Shown here: positions 7,684 to 16,921 of the stretch, piece by piece
How positions within the stretch are numbered: the first letter of the stretch is position 1
Layout of the letters: the number at the start of each line of letters is the position of its first letter
Assembly (NCBI GenBank): GCA_002346745.1
Contig: DEAL01000022.1
Coordinates: 1-30,689, forward strand
Direction of reading: 5' to 3'
Length of the DNA stretch: 30,689 nucleotides
DNA from: Candidatus Neomicrothrix sp. UBA2983
Lineage (GTDB): Bacteria; Actinomycetota; Acidimicrobiia; Acidimicrobiales; MedAcidi-G1
Made by a program: the position numbers and the translations under genes
Notes under the pieces: model-generated
Database searches by the model: none
What the model was told of the DNA's origin: nothing
Seen by the model: only the letters and a program-made list of their open reading frames with translations

Positions 7684-7716
7684 GTCCGCCCCGGGTTGGG
7701 AACCGGGGGGCGGGAC
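7684..7716 (+). terminator. Hairpin after dnaE, probable terminator without T-tract
   Basis: A long GC-rich hairpin begins 8 nt after the dnaE stop: GTCC and GCCCC pair with GGGGC and GGAC around one bulged G, and the apical part CCGG-TT pairs with AA-CCGG over a GGG loop. No T-run follows, as is common for actinobacterial terminators. The next 100 nt to the following gene hold nothing else I can name. Confidence 0.4.
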
Positions 7717-7815
7717 GGCAGGCTGTACGGGCGTGTGCGGTAGTCGCCACGACCGGTTCAGGGCCCTTCCGACGGCCGGATCGGTGATTCGTCCGAGAGC
7801 GAGGAGCCGGAGTCG

Positions 7816-8484
7816 ATGGCGATCGAGGTCGAGACGAAGGACTGTTCGATGCTCGGCGATGCCGAGATCGAGGAGATGGCGGAACTCTGCGAGGACGGGC
7901 CCAACCCCCTGGGCATCGGGCTCCTGTCGAAGCAGAGCGAGGAGTGGGTGCTGGCCACCACGGCTCGCGATGGCGGCCGCCTGAAGGGCTTCGCCTTCTC
8001 CACCCTCGAGCGGATCGGCGGCACCCCCAGCGTGATCGTCGGCCTTGCCTCGGTGCGCCGCACCAGCAAGCGCGACACCGTCCTGCGGGCACTCGTCACC
8101 GAACTACTCCGCCGCGCGGTGCTGGCCTTCCCCGACGAGGACGTCGTCATCGGCACCCGCCTCAACAGCGCTTCCGGCTTCGAGGCCTACAAGTCGCTCA
8201 AGGACGTCAACCCCCGCCCCGGCCACCGTGCGTCGGGCGAGGAGCGTGCCTGGGGCCGTCGCTTCGTCAAGCGCTTCGGCCTCTCGTCCCTCAACTACGA
8301 CGAGCACGCCTTCCGCTCCAAGGGCACCGGCGAGCAGGCCTGCGTGTTCGACCACTGCAGCCTCAAGCCGGAGTCCATCTCCGCCGAGGTGACCGGGTTG
8401 TTCAAGGGCCTCGACGCCGACCGCGGCGACGTGGTGGTGGCCTGCGGCTGGGCACTCGCCGAGGACCTCGAGAAGCTCCTCTGA
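7816..8484 (+). CDS. Conserved-looking protein of unknown function, 222 aa
   Basis: I do not recognise this protein. It is soluble and mixed alpha/beta, with no signal peptide or membrane helix. It starts at an ATG with a good Shine-Dalgarno GAGGAG (7801-7806) nine bases upstream. Residues about 45-120 (a strand-rich segment with KGFAFSTLERIGG and VIVGLASVRR, then a helix and the strand DVVIGTRL) loosely resemble the core of a GNAT acetyltransferase, and the GFEAYKSLKD segment would fit the last helix of such a fold, but the acetyl-CoA loop signature is not obvious. Codon use and length favour a real gene. It ends 16 nt before the nitroreductase, so the two may be co-transcribed. Confidence 0.75.
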   Translation: MAIEVETKDCSMLGDAEIEEMAELCEDGPNPLGIGLLSKQSEEWVLATTARDGGRLKGFAFSTLERIGGTPSVIVGLASVRRTSKRDTVLRALVTELLRRAVLAFPDEDVVIGTRLNSASGFEAYKSLKDVNPRPGHRASGEERAWGRRFVKRFGLSSLNYDEHAFRSKGTGEQACVFDHCSLKPESISAEVTGLFKGLDADRGDVVVACGWALAEDLEKLL

Positions 8485-8500
8485 GTCCGGCGCGGCGTCG

Positions 8501-9190
8501 ATGCCCGCACCGGAGGCCGGCGAACCGGCCACTGACGCCGTTTTGGACCTGGGCGTGGCGGACGCCCTCGCCGCCCGCCGGAGCTGCCGTTCCTTCCTGA
8601 AGCGCCCCCTCGAACAGGGGCTGCTGGCCGACCTGATCGACCGGGCCCGGAGGACGCCGTCGGCGGGAAACGCCCAGGGCGTCGACTTCCTCCTCCTCGA
8701 GGGTCCGGCCGACACCGCCGCCTACTGGGAGACCACGCTGCCCGAGGAGGGGCGGGCGACATTCCCGTGGCCGGGCCTGCTGGCGGCACCCGCCCTGGTG
8801 GTGGTGTACGCCGACGCCGAGCGCTACATCGGGCGCTATGCCGAGGCCGACAAGGCCGCCTCCGGGCTGGGTGGCGACGCGGGTGACTGGCCGGTCCCGT
8901 ACTGGTACGTCGACGCCGCCTTTGCCGCCCTGGCCCTCCAGCTGCTGGTGGTCGGGAAGGGGCTGGGCTGCTGCTTCTTCGGCCTCTTCGAGCACGAACG
9001 AGCCGTGGCCGAGCGCTTCGGCGTGCCGTCGGGCCGTCGGGCCGTCGGCGTCGTGGCGGTGGGACATCCGGCGACCTCCGGGCAGCGGCCCTCCGGATCG
9101 ACGACAAGGGGCCGCCGCGACCTGGGCGAGGTCCTCCACCGGGGGCACTGGGGCGCCGCCGATGAGCGCCAGACAGGGGAGGCCGGGTAG
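8501..9190 (+). CDS. Nitroreductase-family FMN-dependent oxidoreductase
   Basis: A 229-aa protein of the nitroreductase fold, which uses FMN and NAD(P)H to reduce or oxidise small molecules. The N-terminal signature ALAARRSCRSF (about residues 24-34) contacts FMN phosphate, followed by ARRTPSAGNAQG (about 49-60), the usual second FMN segment. The later helix AALALQLLVVGKGLGCCFFG corresponds to the conserved region in which members typically have a GLG motif. The final 35 residues are polar and low-complexity. The substrate is unknown. It lies 16 nt after the 222-aa gene with no obvious Shine-Dalgarno and precedes a DUF35/thiolase pair, so a lipid or acyl-CoA role is possible but only inferred. 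Confidence 0.88.
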   Translation: MPAPEAGEPATDAVLDLGVADALAARRSCRSFLKRPLEQGLLADLIDRARRTPSAGNAQGVDFLLLEGPADTAAYWETTLPEEGRATFPWPGLLAAPALVVVYADAERYIGRYAEADKAASGLGGDAGDWPVPYWYVDAAFAALALQLLVVGKGLGCCFFGLFEHERAVAERFGVPSGRRAVGVVAVGHPATSGQRPSGSTTRGRRDLGEVLHRGHWGAADERQTGEAG

Positions 9191-9193
9191 GGT
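9188..9193 (+). promoter_or_regulatory. Candidate -10 element for the DUF35-thiolase unit
   Basis: TAGGGT overlaps the TAG stop of the nitroreductase gene and lies 56 nt before the next ATG, so unlike most promoters here it would give an mRNA with a leader of about 50 nt. A Shine-Dalgarno-like GGAG at 9240-9243 fits a leadered message. Confidence 0.35.
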
Positions 9194-9207
9194 CGTCTCG
9201 ACCGTTT

Positions 9208-9228
9208 GGCGGGCGCCCGGAGCCCGCC
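9208..9228 (+). other. Hairpin in the leader of the DUF35 gene
   Basis: GGCGGGC (9208-9214) pairs perfectly with GCCCGCC (9222-9228) around a 7-nt loop. It could be a weak terminator for the nitroreductase unit or a stabilising 5' structure on the next mRNA; there is no T-tract. Confidence 0.4.
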
Positions 9229-9249
9229 GGCCATCCCCCGGAGTCCCGA

Positions 9250-9657
9250 ATGACCGATGCCGCTTCCGCGACGCAGGTGCCGATCGTCGGCTACCTGCAA
9301 CTGGGTGACGAGCCCCACCTCCTCGCCAACGAGTGCGCCGGCTGCGGTGCCCGCTACTTCGACCGGCGCAATGCCTGTGCCAACTGCGGCGGCATCGACT
9401 TCGGCGAGGCCAGGGTCGCCGACACGGCGGTCCTGAAGGCCTTCAGCATCGTGCACAACGCCGCACCCGGCATCCCCGTGCCCTACGTGTCGGCCATCGT
9501 CGAGACCACCGACGGGACCTCCGTCCGCTCCAACGTGGTGGGCCTCGCCGACCCGATGGATGCCGAACTGGGCATGTCCGTCGCCCTGACCACCTACGTC
9601 TGCGGAACCGACGACGACGGCACCGAGTGCGTTGCGTTCGGCTACGCCCCTGCCTGA
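9250..9657 (+). CDS. DUF35 zinc-ribbon/OB-fold protein, thiolase partner
   Basis: A 135-aa member of the Zn-ribbon plus OB-fold family that forms complexes with SCP2-type thiolases and related acyl-CoA enzymes. The zinc ribbon is complete: CAGC at residues 29-32 and CANC at 43-46, spaced CX2C-X10-CX2C. The OB-fold part follows from about residue 55 with FSIVHNAAPGIPVPY and VVGLADP. Family members can gate or bind the CoA moiety for the partner thiolase, and the thiolase gene is the next one, 71 nt downstream, so a two-protein complex is the natural reading. The gene starts at ATG after GGAG (9240-9243). Confidence 0.9.
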   Translation: MTDAASATQVPIVGYLQLGDEPHLLANECAGCGARYFDRRNACANCGGIDFGEARVADTAVLKAFSIVHNAAPGIPVPYVSAIVETTDGTSVRSNVVGLADPMDAELGMSVALTTYVCGTDDDGTECVAFGYAPA

Positions 9658-9689
9658 GCACGGGCTCGCACCAGCACCTTCCGCCACCG

Positions 9690-9711
9690 ACCAGACCACG
9701 ACCAGACCACG
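9690..9711 (+). repeat. Two 11-bp tandem repeats before the thiolase gene
   Basis: The unit ACCAGACCACG occurs twice in direct tandem in the 71-nt gap between the DUF35 and thiolase genes, immediately before the thiolase Shine-Dalgarno. It is probably a small slippage product; I see no function. Confidence 0.6.
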
Positions 9712-9728
9712 AGAGAGAGGCACACGCC

Positions 9729-10925
9729 ATGGCCGGAGATTCCGTCTGGGTCCTCGGGACCAGCATGACCCGCTTCGCCCGCTACCCGGAGCTCGACGCC
9801 CTCGACCTGGCGTCGCAGGCCTGCCTCGACGCCTTCGCCGACGGCGGGGTCGGCATCCACGACATGGACATCCTGGCGGCCGGCTCGCTGTTCCATCCGC
9901 CCGGCCTCGGCCAGCGCCTGCAGAAGCAGATCGGCCAGACCGGCATCCCCGTCTACAACGTGACCAATGCCTGCGCCACGGGTGCCACGGCGGTACGGGT
10001 GGCCTACCTCGCCATCAAGGCGGGGGAGGCCGACATGGGCCTCGCCGTCGGCGTCGAGCAGATGGGCAAGATGGGACTCCTCGCCGGTGGCAGCCGCTCG
10101 GAGCGCAAGGTGTACGAGCCCAGCGGCCGCTACGACGCCGTCACGTCGATCGACGGGATCCTCGGCACCGAGACCATGCCCGGCGTGTTCGCCCAGGCCG
10201 GCATGGGCTACGCCTACGAGAACGAGGGGGTCCGCTTCGAACAGTTCGCCAAGGTGGCGTACAAGAACCACCTGCACTCCACGCTGAACCCGCTGGCCCA
10301 GTACCAGAAGGAGTTCAGCCTCGAGGAGATCATGGGCTCACCGGTCCAGAGCTATCCGAACACCACGCTGATGTGCTGCCCGACGGGTGACGGCGCCGCC
10401 GCCGTGGTGCTGGTTTCCGGCGAGCGCCTGCAGTCGATGCCGACCGAGGTCCAGCGACGGGCGGTCAAGATCTCGGCCTCCGTGCTGACCAGCGACCCGT
10501 ACGTCGAGAGCGGGCAGGTGCAGCCGGACGTCAACACGCTCACCCGCAATGCCGCGGCACAGGCCTACGAGGCAGCCGGCGTGGGACCGGAGGACCTCGA
10601 CCTGGTGGAGCTCCACGACTGCTTCGCCACGGCCGAGCTGATCCACTACGACAACCTGGGCCTCTGCGAGCGGGGCGGAGCCGGCGACTTCGTCGACTCG
10701 GGGGCGCCGTTCCGGGACGGCTCGATGCCGGTGAACGTGTCGGGCGGCCTGATCTCGAAGGGGCACCCGATCGGGGCCACCGGTGTTGCCAACATCTACG
10801 AGGTCGCCACGCACCTCCGGGGCGAAGCCGGCGACCGCCAGATCGAGGGGGCGACGGTGGGCCTGGCCCACGTGATCGGCCTCGGATCGGCCTGCGGCGT
10901 CCACATCCTCGAGAAGGCGGCCTGA
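9729..10925 (+). CDS. SCP2-type thiolase / acetyl-CoA acetyltransferase family protein
   Basis: A 398-aa thiolase-superfamily enzyme of the lipid-transfer (SCP-x/SCP2) type, expected to make or cleave C-C bonds in acyl-CoA thioesters. The nucleophilic cysteine is Cys82 in NACATGATA. The second half has ELHDCF (His296, Cys298), the thiolase histidine in SKGHPIGATG (His346) and the second catalytic cysteine Cys389 in GLGSACG, so all catalytic elements are present. A purine-rich Shine-Dalgarno (GAGAGAGAGG, 9711-9720) lies 8 nt before the ATG; an in-frame open stretch upstream belongs to the DUF35 gene region and is not coding in this frame. Pairing with the DUF35 gene suggests a heteromeric complex. 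The biological substrate (fatty acid, sterol side chain or other) cannot be decided here. Confidence 0.92.
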   Translation: MAGDSVWVLGTSMTRFARYPELDALDLASQACLDAFADGGVGIHDMDILAAGSLFHPPGLGQRLQKQIGQTGIPVYNVTNACATGATAVRVAYLAIKAGEADMGLAVGVEQMGKMGLLAGGSRSERKVYEPSGRYDAVTSIDGILGTETMPGVFAQAGMGYAYENEGVRFEQFAKVAYKNHLHSTLNPLAQYQKEFSLEEIMGSPVQSYPNTTLMCCPTGDGAAAVVLVSGERLQSMPTEVQRRAVKISASVLTSDPYVESGQVQPDVNTLTRNAAAQAYEAAGVGPEDLDLVELHDCFATAELIHYDNLGLCERGGAGDFVDSGAPFRDGSMPVNVSGGLISKGHPIGATGVANIYEVATHLRGEAGDRQIEGATVGLAHVIGLGSACGVHILEKAA

Positions 10926-10940
10926 CCGGAGGCACTCCGG
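10926..10940. terminator. Hairpin between convergent thiolase and YyaL-type genes
   Basis: CCGGAG (10926-10931) pairs with CTCCGG (10935-10940) over a 3-nt loop directly after the thiolase stop, in a 35-nt gap between convergent genes. It is symmetrical enough to serve either strand but has no T-tract. Confidence 0.4.
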
Positions 10941-10960
10941 CCCTTGGTCTACCCTCCCCG

Positions 10961-12931
<1,971 letters not shown>

Positions 12932-12938
12932 GGCGGTG

Positions 12939-12944
12939 ACCCTA
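12939..12944 (-). promoter_or_regulatory. -10 element of the YyaL-type gene (leaderless)
   Basis: On the minus strand TAGGGT is followed by a 7-nt spacer and the GTG start at 12931. This placement supports the shortened start chosen for the gene. Confidence 0.5.
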
Positions 12945-12993
12945 GCCAGCAGGGGCGAGGGACTCGGTCGCCGCCTGCCCCGGACGCCGGTGG

Positions 12994-12999
12994 CAGACT
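12994..12999 (+). promoter_or_regulatory. Candidate -10 element of menA
   Basis: CAGACT sits 6 nt before the menA ATG. It lacks the leading T of the TANNNT consensus, but the same CAGACT hexamer with the same 6-nt spacing precedes the 72-aa gene at 18044, so the two may form a variant class. Confidence 0.35.
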
Positions 13000-13005
13000 G
13001 CGGCG

Positions 13006-13875
13006 ATGCAGCGCTGGATCCTCGGGGCCCGACCGCGCACACTGCCGGCAGCGGTGGTGCCGGTGCTGGTCGGCACGGCGGCCGCCGTGGGAGAGGGCGA
13101 GGGGATCACCTGGTGGCGGGCCGCGGCGGCGCTCGTGGTGGCGTTGGCCCTGCAGGTGGGCGTCAACTACGCCAACGACCTCTCGGACGGCCTCCGCGGC
13201 ACCGACGGCGCGGACCGGGTCGGGCCGCAGCGGCTGGTCGGCTCGGGGGCGGCTTCGCCAGCCGAGGTGCGCCGGGCGGCCGTGCTGTCCTTCGGCGTGG
13301 CGGCAGTGGTCGGCCTGGTGCTCTCACTCGCCGTTGCGCCCTGGCTGCTGCTGGTGGGGGCAGCGGCGATAGCTGCTGGTTGGCTCTACACCGGCGGCCC
13401 CAGGCCGTACGGCTACCTGGGCCTGGGCGAGGTCTTCGTGTTCACCTTCTTCGGCCTGGTGGCGACCGCCGGCAGCACCTTCGTACAGATCGAGCGGGTC
13501 ACCGGGGTGTCGCTGCTGGCCGGCTGTGCCGTGGGTTGCTTCGCCTGTGCGCTGCTTGCGGTCAACAACCTCCGGGACATCCCCGGCGACACGGCCGCCG
13601 GCAAGCGGACGCTCGCCGTACGCCTCGGCGATCGGTCCGCCCGCTGGCTCTACGTGGCCTTCCTCGACGGGGCGCTGGTGCTGGGCTCGCTGTGTGCCCT
13701 GTGGAGCCCCTGGTGCCTCCTCGTCCTCGTGGGCGGCGGTCTGGCCGGGATGGCGGTGCGGCGGGTGTTGGGGGGCGCCGCCGGTGCGCAGCTCATCGGC
13801 GTGCTGGCCCTCACGGGTCGGGCGCAGCTGGTGGGTGGCGGACTTCTGGCCCTCGGCCTGGCCCTCTCGGGTTGA
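13006..13875 (+). CDS. menA: 1,4-dihydroxy-2-naphthoate polyprenyltransferase
   Basis: Integral membrane UbiA-family prenyltransferase that attaches the polyprenyl chain to 1,4-dihydroxy-2-naphthoate, forming demethylmenaquinone. The 289-aa protein starts with LGARPRTLPAA, the usual MenA N-terminus. It has the two Asp-rich Mg-diphosphate motifs: NYANDLSDG (Asn54, Asp58) and NNLRDIPGD (Asn188, Asp191), followed by AGKRTLAVRLGD. Eight to nine hydrophobic helices alternate along the sequence. It converges on menG, which performs the next step, but on the opposite strand, so the two menaquinone genes are neighbours without sharing a transcript. There is no Shine-Dalgarno. Confidence 0.95.
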   Translation: MQRWILGARPRTLPAAVVPVLVGTAAAVGEGEGITWWRAAAALVVALALQVGVNYANDLSDGLRGTDGADRVGPQRLVGSGAASPAEVRRAAVLSFGVAAVVGLVLSLAVAPWLLLVGAAAIAAGWLYTGGPRPYGYLGLGEVFVFTFFGLVATAGSTFVQIERVTGVSLLAGCAVGCFACALLAVNNLRDIPGDTAAGKRTLAVRLGDRSARWLYVAFLDGALVLGSLCALWSPWCLLVLVGGGLAGMAVRRVLGGAAGAQLIGVLALTGRAQLVGGGLLALGLALSG

Positions 13876-13899
13876 CCGTCCGGCCGGGGGAGCGCCCCT

Positions 13900-14619
13900 T
13901 CAGGCCCGCGTGGCCGTGAGCAGCTGGGCGATGCCGCCCGAGAGGCGCCGCTTGGCGACGTCGTTGAAGCCGGCGTCGGCGATCTGCCCGAGCAGTGCCG
14001 CCTCGTCGGGGAGGTAGACGACGGACTTCGGCAGGTAGCGGTAGGCCTGCCGGTCGGAGAGCAGGCCGCCGACGAACGGGACCACCCGGCCGAAGTAGAC
14101 GCCGTGGCCGGCCCGCAGCAGCGGGTTGCGGGGCCGGTCGACCTCGAGGAGGGCGATGCGTCCACCGGGCCGGAGTGCCCGGGCCAGTTCGGCGAAGAAG
14201 GGCTCGAGTGCCGCCAGGTTCCGGAGGGCGAATCCACAGGTGACCCCGTCCACGCTGCCGTCCGGGGCCGGGAGCCGGAGGGCGTCGGCGTGGAGGAGGG
14301 GGGCGTCGGTGCGGGCGGCGGCCAGCATCCCCCAGGAGAGGTCGAGGCCGATCGGCCGATGGTCGGCGGCAGCGAGGTCCCGACACAGGTCACCGGTGCC
14401 ACAGGCCAGGTCCAGCACCGTGGATCCGGCAGGCAGGGCGAGGTCGCGCACGGTGCGGCGCCGCCAGGCAACGTCGAGTCGGAACGTCAGCAGCCGGTTG
14501 AGGAGGTCGTACCGGGGGGCGATGGCGTCGAACATCGACCGGACGGCGGTCGCCTTGTCGCCCCGGGGGAGGGGGTCCCCGCCCCCGTCGTTCCGGCCCA
14601 AGTCCGGCGAATCCGTCAC
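13900..14619 (-). CDS. menG: Demethylmenaquinone methyltransferase
   Basis: SAM-dependent class I methyltransferase (UbiE/MenG family) that carries out the last step of menaquinone synthesis. The 239-aa protein has the family N-terminal KATAVRSMFDAIAPRYDLLN, the SAM-binding motif I VLDLACGTGDL, the acidic end of strand 2 (GLDLSWGML), CGFALRNL, and the motif near LRPGGRIALLEV. The GTG start overlaps the stop of the upstream membrane protein gene by 4 nt (14616-14619), so translation is probably coupled. It is the last gene of the minus-strand operon that begins with mshD. A UbiE-type role on ubiquinone is unlikely because menA lies next door. Confidence 0.93.
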   Translation of the reverse strand: MTDSPDLGRNDGGGDPLPRGDKATAVRSMFDAIAPRYDLLNRLLTFRLDVAWRRRTVRDLALPAGSTVLDLACGTGDLCRDLAAADHRPIGLDLSWGMLAAARTDAPLLHADALRLPAPDGSVDGVTCGFALRNLAALEPFFAELARALRPGGRIALLEVDRPRNPLLRAGHGVYFGRVVPFVGGLLSDRQAYRYLPKSVVYLPDEAALLGQIADAGFNDVAKRRLSGGIAQLLTATRA

Positions 14620-14954
14620 TCGAACCAGATGCGCTGGTGCTCGCGGCTCATGGGGTGGAGCAGCAGGGCCAGGAGGGCGGCGGGGAACACGAGGACGATC
14701 AGGAGGCGGGTCTCGAAGCCGACCAGCCGGATCCGCTCGAGGACACCGACGGCCGCCGCCACGACGCCGACCTGCCAGCCGATGCGCTTGTCGTTGGCAA
14801 CGAGGAAGCCGGCGGGGAACATGGCGAGTCCGGTCACCAGGAGGACCGAGGAGCCGCGAAGGAGGCTGAAGAAGCCCTCGAGGTAGAGCAGCATCGTGCC
14901 CGTCACGAGGGTCTGGGGTTGGTAGCGGTTGATCCAGCGGCGCGGTGACTCCAT
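14616..14954 (-). CDS. Small membrane protein of unknown function
   Basis: A 112-aa protein with three to four hydrophobic segments (about residues 15-34, 36-54, 58-78 and 84-101), a positively charged N-terminus before the first (PRRWINRYQ) and a short charged cytoplasmic-looking tail ending in HQRIWFE. I do not recognise a family. It starts at an ATG only 4 nt after the rlmN stop and overlaps menG by 4 nt (GTGA), so it is firmly inside the operon. A role at the membrane related to menaquinone is tempting from position only; there is no direct evidence. Confidence 0.8.
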   Translation of the reverse strand: MESPRRWINRYQPQTLVTGTMLLYLEGFFSLLRGSSVLLVTGLAMFPAGFLVANDKRIGWQVGVVAAAVGVLERIRLVGFETRLLIVLVFPAALLALLLHPMSREHQRIWFE

Positions 14955-14958
14955 CGGC

Positions 14959-16092
14959 TCAGTCTGGCAGCGGGAGGTCGCCTTGCGGTCCGTCCGCCGA
15001 CCCGGTTCCGTCGGTCTGCCGCCTGCCCGGCCAGGCCACAGGGGTGACGGTGCGGTTGGCCCGCAACTGCCCGCAGGCGGCGTCGATCTCGGTCCCTCGG
15101 GTGCGCCGGATCGTGGCGTTGGCGCCGTGGTTCCGCAGTTCGTCGGCGAAGGCCAGCACCCGTTGCCGGGAGGACCCCCGGGTGGGCCAGCCGGGCGTGG
15201 GGTTCAGGGGGATCAGGTTGATGTGGGCGCCCAGGGGTCGGGCGTAGGCGGCCAGGCGCCGGGCGTCGCCGGGGCGGTCGTTCACGTCGTGGATGAGGGC
15301 CCATTCGAACGAGAGGCGACGGCCCGTGGCGTCGATGTGCGTCCGGCAGGCGTCGGCCAACTCGGCAAGCGGCCAGCGGCGGTTGATCGGGACCAGTTCG
15401 TCGCGCAGTTCATCGTCGGCAGCGTGCAGCGAGACCGCCAGGTTGACCGGGAGGTCCTCCTCGGCAAGGCGTCGTATGCCGGGTACGAGGCCGACCGTCG
15501 AGATTGTGAGGTGTCGGGCCGACAGGCCGAGGGCCTCGTGCAGGCGTTCGACCGCGGCCCAGGTGCGATCGTAGTTGGCGAGGGGCTCACCCATGCCCAT
15601 GAACACCACGTTCGAGACGCGCCGTTCCCCAGCCTGGCGCTGGGCGCGGACGACCTGTTCGACGATCTCGCCGGTCGTGAGGTTCCGGTCGAAGCCCATC
15701 TGTCCGGTCGCGCAGAAGCCGCAGGCCATGGCGCACCCCGACTGGGTGCTGACGCAGACGGTGGAGCGGTCGTCGTAGTGCATGAGGACGGTCTCGACGA
15801 GGGCGTCGTCGGCGAGTCGCCACAGCCACTTGGTGGTCTCGCCCCCGTCGCCGACCGAGCGGGTCTCCTCGACGAGGCCCGCCGGGAGCCGTTCGGCCAG
15901 GTCGGAGCGCAGGCTGGCGGGGAGTGTGGTGATCGCCGCCGGGTCGAGCAGGCCGTCGTACAGGCCCTGCCAGAGCTGGTCGAGTCGGTAGCCGGGTGCG
16001 GTGCCGAGCAGGTCGGTGAGGAGTGCCTCGAGTGCGCTGTGGTCGTGGTCGTAGCAGGAGCTCGGGAGCCGGCCCACGGCCGTCCCGTTCAC
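14959..16092 (-). CDS. rlmN: 23S rRNA (adenine2503-C2)/tRNA methyltransferase, radical SAM
   Basis: Radical SAM methyltransferase that methylates C2 of A2503 in 23S rRNA and, in some bacteria, A37 of certain tRNAs. The 377-aa protein has an N-terminal helical RNA-binding domain (about 13-75), then the [4Fe-4S] motif CAMACGFC with Cys120, Cys124 and Cys127, and FMGMGEPLANY. The catalytic C-terminal cysteine lies in TEIDAACGQL. The open frame reaches 16575, but the GTG at 16092 overlaps the mshD stop (GTGA) and gives the expected N-terminus. The C-terminal tail after the catalytic cysteine is about 30 residues and proline/glycine-rich. Confidence 0.95.
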   Translation of the reverse strand: MNGTAVGRLPSSCYDHDHSALEALLTDLLGTAPGYRLDQLWQGLYDGLLDPAAITTLPASLRSDLAERLPAGLVEETRSVGDGGETTKWLWRLADDALVETVLMHYDDRSTVCVSTQSGCAMACGFCATGQMGFDRNLTTGEIVEQVVRAQRQAGERRVSNVVFMGMGEPLANYDRTWAAVERLHEALGLSARHLTISTVGLVPGIRRLAEEDLPVNLAVSLHAADDELRDELVPINRRWPLAELADACRTHIDATGRRLSFEWALIHDVNDRPGDARRLAAYARPLGAHINLIPLNPTPGWPTRGSSRQRVLAFADELRNHGANATIRRTRGTEIDAACGQLRANRTVTPVAWPGRRQTDGTGSADGPQGDLPLPD

Positions 16093-16829
16093 CGGACGAT
16101 GCGCTGGAAGGCGCGGTTGGTGGCCGCCCGGCGGAAGCCGAGTTCCTCGTAGATGCGGTTGGCGTGCATGTTGTCGGACTCGACGTAGAGCATGGCGTGT
16201 CGCAGGCCGCGTTCTGCCAGCCAGGCCAGCCCGGCCAGCACGAGGGGGCGGCCCAGACCCTGGCCTTGGAAGTCGGGGTCGACGGCGATGGCGTAGATCT
16301 CGCCGACGGGAGGCTCCCGATCGTCGTGGACCTTTGTCCAGCAGAAGCCGGTCAGGCGGCCCGAGGCCTCGTCCTCGAGGAGTCTGAAGCCGTCGGTATC
16401 GAACCAGGGCTCGTCGGTGCGCTGGGCGACCTCCTCGGGAGTCATCCCGCCCTGCTCGGGGTGCCAGTCGAAGGCCCGGTTGTTGACCTCGAGGAACGCC
16501 TCGAGGTCGGCGGTCGTGTACGGACGGGTCTGGAGGTCCGTGTCGGGCGCAGGGAGAGGCCGCTCGAGGCACCACAGGTCGCGCCAGGGGGTGAAGCCGG
16601 CCGCCACCGGGACCCGGTTGCTCGAGGCGTCGGCGTCCTCGACCCAGTACTCCAAGCGGCCGCCGCCGTCGATCATGACGGCTTGCGTGGCGGCTTCGAG
16701 GAGTCGTTGCCGGCGAACATCGTCATCGTCATCGACTCGGAGGTCGACCTGCCAGCCGTTACGCGATGCGGTGAGCACGGCGGTGTCGGTGCCGTCGGAG
16801 ACCTCGAGGCGGTCGGATTCGGTTGCCAT
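16089..16829 (-). CDS. mshD: Mycothiol synthase (acetyl-CoA: Cys-GlcN-Ins acetyltransferase)
   Basis: Catalyses the last step of mycothiol synthesis, acetylating the cysteine of Cys-GlcN-Ins. The diagnostic MshD segment NNRAFDWHPEQGGMT (about residues 119-133) is present, followed by WFDTDGF, LTGFCWTKVH and the acetyl-CoA loop in VDPDFQGQGLGRP, then LYVESDN and IYEELGF. The protein is 246 aa, shorter than the usual roughly 300 of two-domain MshD proteins, the loss being in the N-terminal GNAT half. It heads the mshD-rlmN-membrane protein-menG operon and is divergent from nth. The ATG at 16829 has a TAGCCT -10 element 8 nt upstream. It implies mycothiol as the low-molecular-weight thiol. Confidence 0.9.
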   Translation of the reverse strand: MATESDRLEVSDGTDTAVLTASRNGWQVDLRVDDDDDVRRQRLLEAATQAVMIDGGGRLEYWVEDADASSNRVPVAAGFTPWRDLWCLERPLPAPDTDLQTRPYTTADLEAFLEVNNRAFDWHPEQGGMTPEEVAQRTDEPWFDTDGFRLLEDEASGRLTGFCWTKVHDDREPPVGEIYAIAVDPDFQGQGLGRPLVLAGLAWLAERGLRHAMLYVESDNMHANRIYEELGFRRAATNRAFQRIVR

Positions 16830-16837
16830 CGCCGGCG

Positions 16838-16843
16838 AGGCTA
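16838..16843 (-). promoter_or_regulatory. -10 element of mshD (leaderless)
   Basis: Minus-strand TAGCCT, preceded by GG, lies 8 nt before the ATG at 16829. It pairs back to back with the nth promoter 65 nt away. Confidence 0.55.
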
Positions 16844-16908
16844 CCGGGGCCCGGATCGGGGAGTGGGGGCGGCGCCGGCTCGGGGCAGGCCCGTCCCCGG
16901 CATGGCGG

Positions 16909-16914
16909 TACCTT
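16909..16914 (+). promoter_or_regulatory. -10 element of nth (leaderless)
   Basis: TACCTT, preceded by GG, lies 7 nt before the ATG at 16922. It sets the nth start there rather than at an earlier in-frame ATG at 16823. Confidence 0.55.
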
Positions 16915-16921
16915 CAGACGT

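Noticed and set aside
9690..9711. Tandem 11-bp repeat as a CRISPR-like or regulatory array
   Set aside because: Only two units with no spacers; most likely local slippage.
14104..16152. Plus-strand frames opposite menG and rlmN
   Set aside because: Antisense shadows of conserved minus-strand genes; no start signals or motifs.
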